Positions 6,876-12,766 of a DNA stretch of 12,766 nt are shown here, one piece after another. The notes beneath the pieces are model-generated. The model ran no database searches, was not told the origin of the DNA, and worked only from the letters and a program-made list of their open reading frames with translations. Source of the stretch: T1SED10-198M sp003554345 [NCBI: Candidatus Sumerlaeota bacterium]. GTDB taxonomy: Bacteria; Sumerlaeota; T1SED10-198M. The translations under genes and the position numbers were made by a program. How positions within the stretch are numbered: the first letter of the stretch is position 1; the number at the start of each line of letters is the position of its first letter. The stretch is from NCBI GenBank assembly GCA_003554345.1, contig PWGE01000085.1:1-12766 (forward strand), given 5' to 3'.

Positions 6876-7986
6876 TATCTTGAAACTGTTTCCTGATTTA
6901 CCTTATAGTGAGGCTCTGATATGCTTTTTGTCTTTTGTTACGGTCAGAGCAGTACTCAGTTTTATGACAGCATTGTTATTTGGCTTGCTGATAAGCCCCC
7001 TGGTGATCCGTTATTTGAACAAACATAAAATGGGTCAGGTCATAAAAAAGATGTCCACTCAGAAAGAACATGATCTGAGCACAATGCACAAGACGAAAAT
7101 CGGTACCCCTACGATGGGGGGAATTATTATTTTTCTGGCCACTCTTTTACCGGTAATGATTTTTAACTCATGGAATCTACCCGCTGTTTATATTCTATTG
7201 CTGGTTATGATCGGGTCTTTTCTGCTGGGATTGATTGATGATATGGTGAAAATGAAAATTAAACCGGGCTGGGGACTGACCAAAAAGGTGAAGATGCTCA
7301 GTCAGTTGACCATTGCTGCCCTTGCAGCATTCCTGGTGTATAATATTCCACTTAATGAGTATCACCATATGAGCACCACTGTGCCTGCAATAAAGCATAC
7401 CTACCTTTTCTTTGGTTCTGCCCTGTTATATATGATATGGATTGTTTTTATCATTATTGGTAGTACCAATGCTGTGAATCTGACTGACGGATTGGATGGC
7501 CTGGCAATTGGGGTGTGTATTACTATTCAGATAGGACTTATTGTCCTGGCATATATTGTGGGTAGGGCTGATTGGAGTGAATATCTTTTTCTGGTTCATA
7601 TTCCTCAGGGTAATGAAATTTTCATTTTTCTTTCAGCCATGCTTGGAGCCAGTATAGCTTTCTTGTGGTATAATTCCCATCCTGCTGAAATATTCATGGG
7701 AGACAGCGGGTCACTTATGCTGGGAGCGGTTATGGGAACCAGTGCTGTTCTACTGCGACAGGAATTGATGTTCGCAATTTTTTGTGGCTTATTGATTGTG
7801 GAAACCCTCTCTGTTCTCCTGCAGGTCTCTTCTTTTCGTTTTCGGGGGAAAAGGGTGTTTAAAATGGCGCCTATTCATCATCATTTTGAACGTCTTTCCT
7901 GGCCGGAAAATAAAATCGTGGTGCGCTTCTGGATAGTTTCCTTTATATTTACCATCATAGGCCTGGGAACATTAAAAATACGTTAA
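6865..7986 (+). CDS. mraY: MraY, phospho-MurNAc-pentapeptide transferase (lipid I synthase)
   Basis: MraY is the integral membrane enzyme that moves phospho-MurNAc-pentapeptide from UDP to undecaprenyl phosphate, making lipid I. The 373 residues contain about ten hydrophobic segments. Family signatures are HKTKIGTPTMGG (75-86), LGLIDDMVK with D125/D126 (121-129), GSTNAVNLTDGLDGLAIG (199-216), YNSHPAEIFMGDSGSL (269-284) with D280, and KMAPIHHHFE (333-342) with the triple His. The aspartates and histidines are those linked to Mg2+ and substrate binding in studied MraY enzymes. The start lies inside the last codons of murF, preceded by a modest AGAGTG site about ten bases upstream. The N-terminal stretch includes a hydrophobic segment (about 20-45) before the first motif, normal for the family. 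Length and motifs are fully ordinary. Confidence 0.99.
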   Translation: MIIDILKLFPDLPYSEALICFLSFVTVRAVLSFMTALLFGLLISPLVIRYLNKHKMGQVIKKMSTQKEHDLSTMHKTKIGTPTMGGIIIFLATLLPVMIFNSWNLPAVYILLLVMIGSFLLGLIDDMVKMKIKPGWGLTKKVKMLSQLTIAALAAFLVYNIPLNEYHHMSTTVPAIKHTYLFFGSALLYMIWIVFIIIGSTNAVNLTDGLDGLAIGVCITIQIGLIVLAYIVGRADWSEYLFLVHIPQGNEIFIFLSAMLGASIAFLWYNSHPAEIFMGDSGSLMLGAVMGTSAVLLRQELMFAIFCGLLIVETLSVLLQVSSFRFRGKRVFKMAPIHHHFERLSWPENKIVVRFWIVSFIFTIIGLGTLKIR

Positions 7987-7996
7987 AAGGTGCAAT

Positions 7997-9364
7997 ATGA
8001 TCAGGATAGACTCTAAAACACAGGCGTTGGTTTATGGGCTTGGGAAAAGTGGTTCAGCAGCAGTGAATTACCTTCTCAAGTTACGGGCAAATGTTACTAT
8101 TACAGACGATAAACCATTTTATGAGTTGCGCTATACGCTGGAACCTTACCTGGAAGCAGGGGTACAGTTTAAACATCCTGAAGAGATAGGGTTTTCTGTC
8201 TGTAAATTCGACCTCATTATACTCAGTCCAGGTGTATCTTCTGATAAACCTTTTTTGAAATTAGCCCGGGCCTGTCATATTCCACTTATGAGTGATATTG
8301 AATTGGCTTATGAACAGATGAAGGTTAGTTGGACGGCGGTAACCGGTACCAATGGAAAAACCACTACCACCTCTCTTATTGGAGATTTATATAGAAGTCG
8401 TTTTTCCCGGGTGATAGTGGCCGGGAATATTGGTCATCCTATTTGTGATTATATTCAGCGTCTTTCTCCTTCCCAGGAAACAGTAGTTGAGGTGAGTAGC
8501 TATCAATTAGAACACATCCGAAAATTCAAACCTTCTATAGCGATTGTTTTAAATGTCTCCAATGACCATCTTGAGAGACATAAAAGCATGGATAAATATA
8601 TTGCCGCTAAGAGAAAAATTGCAGAAAATCAGGATGAGGAAGACATCCTTATTCTTAATTATGATGACCCTGTTGCCCGACGTTTTTCCCTGGAGGTAAG
8701 CTCCTCTGTCTTATATTATTCTACCAGTACTATTTTACTGGCCGGAGCCTTTGTTAAAGACCGTTCGATAGTAGTGCGTTATAATGGGGATGAAATAAGA
8801 ATTTGTTCTGTATCTGACGTCGATTTGCCGGGTGAACATAATCTGGGAAATGTTATGGCTGCAGTATTGGCGGCTATTGTTAAAGAGGTGCCTATCGAAG
8901 AGATCAGAGCAAAAATAAAAACTTTTCGTCCTCCTCCCCACCGCCTGGAATATGTGGGAAAAAGCAAGAATATTCGTATCTATAATGATTCCAAAGCCAC
9001 TAATATGGATGCCCTGGCCAGGGCTCTGAACTCTTTTGATGAGCCCATTGTTTTGATTGCCGGTGGCAGGGATAAAGGAGGTCCTCTTGATGAGGTGATG
9101 GCGCTGATCCAGAAAAAGGTGAGAAGTGTGGTGTTGTTTGGCAAAGATGTATCACGGTTTCAAGGGGCTATCCGGGATGTTCCTGTAGCAAGTTACTCTA
9201 CTTTGAATGAGGCGGTTCAACATGCCTGGCAGAATGTTAAATCCGGTGATGTTCTTCTGTTTTCACCCGGTGGAAGTAGTTTTGACCTCTACGCAGATTT
9301 TGAACAGCGGGGTGAAGATTTTAAGAGTATTATTACAGAGGTGGCAGGCGATTTAATACAATGA
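7997..9364 (+). CDS. murD: MurD, UDP-MurNAc-L-Ala:D-glutamate ligase
   Basis: MurD is the ATP-dependent cytoplasmic ligase that adds D-glutamate to UDP-MurNAc-L-alanine. The 455 residues show an N-terminal Rossmann-like domain with VYGLGKSG (12-19) and LSPGVSSD (76-83), P-loop TGTNGKTTTT (116-125), GNIG (143-146), EVSSYQLE (165-172), NVSNDHLERH (186-195) followed by AAKRKI with K205 as the likely carbamylated lysine, PGEHNLGNVMAA (278-289), PHRLEYV (314-320), YNDSKATNMDAL (329-340), AGGRDKG (355-361), and the C-terminal SPGGSSFDLYADFEQRGEDF (423-442). SYQLE, NDSKATN and the FEQRG ending distinguish MurD from MurC, MurE and MurF. It begins ten bases after mraY with AAAAGGTG (7985-7992) as ribosome binding site, and its TGA overlaps the ftsW ATG as ATGA. 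Confidence 0.98.
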   Translation: MIRIDSKTQALVYGLGKSGSAAVNYLLKLRANVTITDDKPFYELRYTLEPYLEAGVQFKHPEEIGFSVCKFDLIILSPGVSSDKPFLKLARACHIPLMSDIELAYEQMKVSWTAVTGTNGKTTTTSLIGDLYRSRFSRVIVAGNIGHPICDYIQRLSPSQETVVEVSSYQLEHIRKFKPSIAIVLNVSNDHLERHKSMDKYIAAKRKIAENQDEEDILILNYDDPVARRFSLEVSSSVLYYSTSTILLAGAFVKDRSIVVRYNGDEIRICSVSDVDLPGEHNLGNVMAAVLAAIVKEVPIEEIRAKIKTFRPPPHRLEYVGKSKNIRIYNDSKATNMDALARALNSFDEPIVLIAGGRDKGGPLDEVMALIQKKVRSVVLFGKDVSRFQGAIRDVPVASYSTLNEAVQHAWQNVKSGDVLLFSPGGSSFDLYADFEQRGEDFKSIITEVAGDLIQ

Positions 9365-10491
9365 AAAAAGAAAGCCTTCAAAACCTTTTTATTACCATTT
9401 TTATTATGCTTAATGTGGTGGGGATTTTTTATAATGGTAGTATTTTTATCATGAAAAGTGGACAGTTTGAACGGGCCTTATGGCGGATGGTTTATTCTGT
9501 TATTGCCCTTTTATGCTATATAATATTTACTAATATCTCTCTGAAAACATTCTTTCGAAGAGCTCCTCTTTTTTTCCTGTTTTCCCTGGTTCTGATGTCT
9601 ATGGTTTTTATTCCTGGTTTCGGAGTCACCCGAATGGGTGCCACTCGCTGGTTAAGTATTCCGCCATTGTCATGGGCTGGTATTTTAATACAACCTGCTG
9701 AAATTGCTAAATTGTCTTTTGTATTGTTTCTGAGCTGTATTCTCGGGCGCTATTTTGAAGTTTCCAGTAAGGAAGAAGATTCCTGGTTTTGCAATTTTTT
9801 TTATAATAAGTTGCATTGGTCCCGTTTTGCCGTTGCCGGCTTTTTTGCTTTTATACTTTTTTTTCTGACAGTCTTTCAGAAAGACCTTACTATGATAATT
9901 TTCTATATTCTTTTGTTTATTGCCTTTGCCTGGATTGCCGGCATGAAGTTTTATAAAATTCTTTTTGTAACAGTACTTATTGGAAGTCTGATGGGATTTT
10001 TTGTTCTTAATGATAGTAATAGAAAAGCCCGGATGACAGCTTTCCTTGAGGTAGAAGCCCATCGTCATGGAGCGGGATATCAACTGTATCATTCGCTTAT
10101 CAGTGTTGGCTCTGGTGGTTTGACGGGAAAGGGAGTGAATCAAGGCGACCATCTCTTCTGGCTCAGTGAGGTTGAAAATGATTTTATTCTGGCTAATATT
10201 GCTGAAGAAACAGGTTTTATCGGGGTATCCCTTATAACTTTGCTCTATGTGCTGTTCTTTGTTGCCGGAATGTATACAGTATTTAAACTGAGAAATTTCT
10301 CGTATCAGCTTCTGGCATTTGGTCTGGTGGCAGTGTTTACGCTGCAGGCTATAATACATTATTTTGTAGTGCTGGGTCTTATGCCAACAACCGGCATTCC
10401 CTTACCAATTATCAGCTATGGAGGTACTTCTCTTGCCGTTTTTGGGTGCCTTTTTGGCATTATGCATCGACTGAGTGGGGAGATACCATGA
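9361..10491 (+). CDS. ftsW: FtsW, SEDS-family septal peptidoglycan glycosyltransferase
   Basis: FtsW is a SEDS membrane enzyme that polymerises lipid II into glycan strands at the division site, working with the class B PBP FtsI. The 376 residues carry about ten hydrophobic segments. Signatures are GATRWLSI (93-100), QPAEIAKLSFVLFLS (111-125), QKDLTMIIFY (173-182, where QPDLGT is more usual), GSGGLTGKGVNQGD (250-263), AEETGFIG (281-288), and GLMPTTGIPLPIISYGGTSL (339-358). The extracytoplasmic loop reads LSEVENDFILA (268-278) where most SEDS proteins have LPEAHTDFIFA; the aspartate thought to be catalytic is kept as D274 but the flanking P, H and T are changed. RodA is an alternative SEDS paralogue, but the position between murD and murG is the FtsW slot. 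Start from the ATGA overlap with murD; GAGGTGG at 9338-9344 is too far to be a normal ribosome binding site. Confidence 0.96.
   Translation: MKKESLQNLFITIFIMLNVVGIFYNGSIFIMKSGQFERALWRMVYSVIALLCYIIFTNISLKTFFRRAPLFFLFSLVLMSMVFIPGFGVTRMGATRWLSIPPLSWAGILIQPAEIAKLSFVLFLSCILGRYFEVSSKEEDSWFCNFFYNKLHWSRFAVAGFFAFILFFLTVFQKDLTMIIFYILLFIAFAWIAGMKFYKILFVTVLIGSLMGFFVLNDSNRKARMTAFLEVEAHRHGAGYQLYHSLISVGSGGLTGKGVNQGDHLFWLSEVENDFILANIAEETGFIGVSLITLLYVLFFVAGMYTVFKLRNFSYQLLAFGLVAVFTLQAIIHYFVVLGLMPTTGIPLPIISYGGTSLAVFGCLFGIMHRLSGEIP
10477..10482 (+). promoter_or_regulatory. Ribosome binding site that sets the murG start
   Basis: GGGGAG lies five bases before ATG 10488, inside the end of ftsW. It favours this start over the in-frame GTG at 10446, which would add 14 residues ahead of the conserved MurG beginning. 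Confidence 0.7.
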
Positions 10492-11510
10492 GAATAATGC
10501 TGGTGGCTGGTGGTACCGGTGGGCATTTCTTTCCGGCTTTGAGTCTTGTGCCTTTTTTAAAGAAAAAGAGGAATGATTTGCACTTGTTGTTTGTTCTGGG
10601 CAAGAAAAGAATTGAAAATCGTTTTGTGACTCAAATTCCTCCAGATGTACAGGTCTTCCGTTTGTATGGTTCTTACTGGAACTGGAAAAGTCCGGCGCGG
10701 TGGGGGGCAATTGTTCTGAACGCTGTCCAGTCTCTGTTCTTGATGATCAGGTATAGACCGCGTACTGTTATTTTGTTTGGCGGGTATCTTTCTTTTTTTC
10801 CGGGATTATGGGGAAAGCTCTTGGGGGCTCGTATCATTGTTCACGAACAAAATGTGGTCCCGGGGAAAGTGAATGCGTTATTAGCCCGCTGGGCAGATGA
10901 GATATGGGCATCATTCAAAGAATCAGAAAAATACTTTTCTTCTCGCCGGGCAGTCTTCAAACATGCCGGCTTGCCAATTCGCTCTTTTTCTTCTGAGGAA
11001 AAAAAAGATACTCTCTTCTGTCCTCCTCAAAAGAAATCGGTGTTATTTATGGGGGGAAGCCAGGGCGCAGTCTTTATTAACAGGATTTTTAATGATTTGA
11101 TAGGTGATAAGAAATGGACATCTTCTTATTACTCGGTGTTGGTTGGAGGATTGAAACAGCAAGATGACACAGGGGAGCACTATAAGGTGCTCTCTTTTTG
11201 TGAAAATATTTTGCATCTTTACAGGCAGGTCGATATAGTGGTGGCTCGTGCAGGAGCCTCTACTATTGCCGAGCTCCTTCAATTGCGGGTGAAGGCCATC
11301 CTCATTCCTTATCCCTATGCTTATCGTAACCATCAATGGTATAATGCCCGTGTTGCACAGGCCCTCTCCGGGGGGAATATTATTACCCTTCCCCAAAAGG
11401 ACTATTCTCATGGTGCCTTTACTAAAATAGTAGTCAACCTGTTGGATACGTGTAATCCCTGGAAGGAAACAATTACTTTTCAGGAAAATGTCTGGAAAGA
11501 AGGAGTCTGA
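10488..11510 (+). CDS. murG: MurG, lipid I GlcNAc transferase (lipid II synthase)
   Basis: MurG is the membrane-associated GT-B glycosyltransferase that transfers GlcNAc from UDP-GlcNAc to lipid I on the cytoplasmic face, giving lipid II. From ATG 10488 it is 340 residues, slightly short for the family (about 350-370). Motifs are the glycine-rich GGTGGHFFPAL (8-18) at the acceptor-side Rossmann fold, FGGYLSFFPGL (97-107, with Phe where SGP is usual), HEQNVVPGKVNALL (119-132), GLPIRS (161-166), GGSQGAVFIN (189-198), VARAGASTIAEL (252-263) and PYPYAYRNHQWYNA (274-287), the last two lining the UDP-GlcNAc site. The frame is open back to GTG 10446, but the ribosome binding site at 10477-10482, the ATGA overlap with ftsW and the conserved terminus MRIMLVAGG favour 10488. 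murC begins three bases after its stop. Confidence 0.97.
   Translation: MRIMLVAGGTGGHFFPALSLVPFLKKKRNDLHLLFVLGKKRIENRFVTQIPPDVQVFRLYGSYWNWKSPARWGAIVLNAVQSLFLMIRYRPRTVILFGGYLSFFPGLWGKLLGARIIVHEQNVVPGKVNALLARWADEIWASFKESEKYFSSRRAVFKHAGLPIRSFSSEEKKDTLFCPPQKKSVLFMGGSQGAVFINRIFNDLIGDKKWTSSYYSVLVGGLKQQDDTGEHYKVLSFCENILHLYRQVDIVVARAGASTIAELLQLRVKAILIPYPYAYRNHQWYNARVAQALSGGNIITLPQKDYSHGAFTKIVVNLLDTCNPWKETITFQENVWKEGV
11500..11505 (+). promoter_or_regulatory. Ribosome binding site for murC
   Basis: AAGGAG inside the last codons of murG ends eight bases before ATG 11514. It fixes the start of a reading frame that has no stop within the window. Confidence 0.75.
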
Positions 11511-11513
11511 AAG

Positions 11514-12766
11514 ATGAGGCAGTTGAAGAAGGAGCAACCGATTCACTTCATTGGAATAGGAGGAGCAGGGATGAGTGGATTGGCTCGAGTCCTGCTCAGC
11601 AGAGGCTTTTCTGTTACCGGTTCTGATATGAAAGGAAACTTCTGGACCAGGAAGCTCAGCAGTATGGGGGCTGATATCTTTCTTGACCATAAAAGGTCTC
11701 ATCTCTCTTCTTCCTGTCAGTGTGTGGTTATTTCAACCGCCATAAAAAAAGATAATCCTGAATTGCTTGAGGCTCGGAAACTGGGTGTTCCTGTCTGGCA
11801 TCGCTCCGAAATGCTGAATCTGCTGGTACAGGATAGACGACTCTTTACAGTGGCCGGAACCCATGGGAAAACTACCACTTCTTCAATGCTCACTACGGTG
11901 TTTGAACGAAACAATCTGGATCCTGTTGTCTTTATTGGTGCTGAGTTTGATGAAATTCAGGGAAATGCCAAGGATGGGCAGGGAGAATATGCTGTTATTG
12001 AAGCCGATGAAAGCGATGGTACTTTCCTCAATTATTATCCCTTTGCCTCTATAATTACTAATGTTGACAGGGATCATATGGAATTTTACGGGAGCTACCA
12101 GAAAATTCTGGATTACTTCAGTCGCTATATTAAACAACATGATGAGAAGGGAATGATTATTCTCTGTGGAGATGACCCGGGGATAGATAAGGTCCTGGAA
12201 GGAATTTCGAATCCCCATCCTTCGTTTTATTCATATGGAGTGGAGGATCACAATGACTTTATTATTCGTCATATAAATATGGAACATCAGCCTGTTACAT
12301 ATGAGCTCTACCATCAAAATGAGTATCTGGCTTCCATTCCGTTACTTGTGCCGGGTATGCATAATATTTATAATTCGGCGGCGGTTTTTGCTCTTTGCTG
12401 GTTAAATGGAAAGTTAAAAGCTGAAGATATTGTGAATTCTTTGAGCTGTTTTCGCGGTGCGCAACGTCGCTTTCAGATAAAAGGGGAAATGAATAATATT
12501 GTGATTATCGATGACTATGGACACCATCCACGTGAAATTCAGTCAACGATCCAGTCTGCTATCCAGTTCAATCGGTCACGTGGTGGCAGATTATTTGTTG
12601 TGTTCCAACCTCATCGCTTTTCCCGGACTCAATATTTTATGGAGGAATTTGCCGCTGTTTTTGAAGGAGTGGATAGTTTGTACCTGATGGATGTCTATGG
12701 GGCTGGAGAGGCATCAATAGCTGGTGTCAACAGCCAGGTCCTTTTTGAGAAAATAAAGAACAATGA
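11514..12766 (+). CDS. murC: MurC, UDP-N-acetylmuramate:L-alanine ligase (3' end outside window)
   Basis: MurC is the ATP-dependent cytoplasmic ligase that adds the first amino acid, L-alanine, to UDP-MurNAc. The frame is open from ATG 11514 to the window edge, giving 417 complete codons; the family usually has about 450-480, so some 40-60 residues are missing. Motifs in order are HFIGIGGAGMSGLA (11-24) for the UDP-binding Rossmann domain, STAIKKDNPE (74-83), P-loop VAGTHGKTTTSSML (113-126), EADESDGTFL (163-172), NVDRDHMEFYG (183-193), HNIYNSAAVFAL (283-294), IDDYGHHPREI (332-342), FQPHRFSRT (364-372) and VYGAGEASIAGVNS (394-407). GTHGKTTT, DDYxHHP and QPHRxSRT are diagnostic of MurC. The break is the window edge, not a mutation. 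In most dcw clusters murB and ftsQ-ftsA-ftsZ would follow. Confidence 0.98.
   Translation, partial: MRQLKKEQPIHFIGIGGAGMSGLARVLLSRGFSVTGSDMKGNFWTRKLSSMGADIFLDHKRSHLSSSCQCVVISTAIKKDNPELLEARKLGVPVWHRSEMLNLLVQDRRLFTVAGTHGKTTTSSMLTTVFERNNLDPVVFIGAEFDEIQGNAKDGQGEYAVIEADESDGTFLNYYPFASIITNVDRDHMEFYGSYQKILDYFSRYIKQHDEKGMIILCGDDPGIDKVLEGISNPHPSFYSYGVEDHNDFIIRHINMEHQPVTYELYHQNEYLASIPLLVPGMHNIYNSAAVFALCWLNGKLKAEDIVNSLSCFRGAQRRFQIKGEMNNIVIIDDYGHHPREIQSTIQSAIQFNRSRGGRLFVVFQPHRFSRTQYFMEEFAAVFEGVDSLYLMDVYGAGEASIAGVNSQVLFEKIKNN

Noticed and set aside
9685-10359. 224-codon open frame on the minus strand within ftsW
   Set aside because: It is a shadow of a strongly motif-bearing membrane protein; the Lys/Asn/Gln-rich translation is what antisense of hydrophobic U-rich codons produces.
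10446-10487. Longer murG from GTG 10446
   Set aside because: It would overlap ftsW by 46 bases without a fitting ribosome binding site and place 14 residues ahead of the conserved MRIMLVAGGTGG start.
11043-11702. 219-codon minus-strand frame spanning the murG/murC junction
   Set aside because: It is antisense to two certain genes, no family is recognised, and no ribosome binding site or promoter is evident.

Overview
This window is a single, tightly packed, plus-strand run of the bacterial dcw (division and cell wall) cluster. In order it holds mraZ, rsmH (mraW), a small ftsL-like gene, ftsI (a class B penicillin-binding protein), murE, murF, mraY, murD, ftsW, murG and the first 417 codons of murC, which runs off the right edge. 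All eleven are assigned from motifs visible in their translations; ftsL rests mainly on position and architecture. No rRNA, tRNA, mobile element, CRISPR array, phage gene or convincing terminator is visible. No gap between the eleven genes exceeds about 135 bases.

Layout. Positions 1-38 hold a short leader with a good ribosome binding site and a possible -10 box. mraZ (39-566) is followed by the only sizeable gap, about 135 bases, which contains a possible unrecognised small ORF (556-702). From rsmH onward the genes overlap or nearly touch. There are ATGA overlaps at rsmH/ftsL, murE/murF, murD/ftsW and ftsW/murG, a TAATG junction at ftsI/murE, an 11-base overlap at murF/mraY, and short gaps at ftsL/ftsI (24), mraY/murD (10) and murG/murC (3). 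This indicates one transcript with extensive translational coupling.

How the genes work together. MurC, MurD, MurE and MurF add L-Ala, D-Glu, the diamino acid and D-Ala-D-Ala to UDP-MurNAc in the cytoplasm. MraY transfers the product to the lipid carrier (lipid I), and MurG adds GlcNAc (lipid II). FtsW polymerises the glycan and FtsI cross-links it at the septum, with FtsL as a membrane scaffold or regulator. MraZ is the usual cluster regulator, and RsmH methylates 16S rRNA C1402. The DNPR motif in MurE predicts meso-diaminopimelate at position 3.

Organism. It is a walled bacterium with a meso-DAP-type stem peptide and a base composition that looks AT-leaning (low to mid 40s % GC by eye, not computed). 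The gene order matches the arrangement shared by many phyla, including Proteobacteria and Firmicutes, so it does not settle the phylum. Several proteins depart from common consensus (second MraZ motif, FtsW catalytic loop, MurF central domain, FtsI loop after SxN), which suggests a lineage away from the usual models, but I cannot name it. I found no new biological system. The observations most worth checking are the small ORF between mraZ and rsmH and the substitutions in FtsW, FtsI and MurF.
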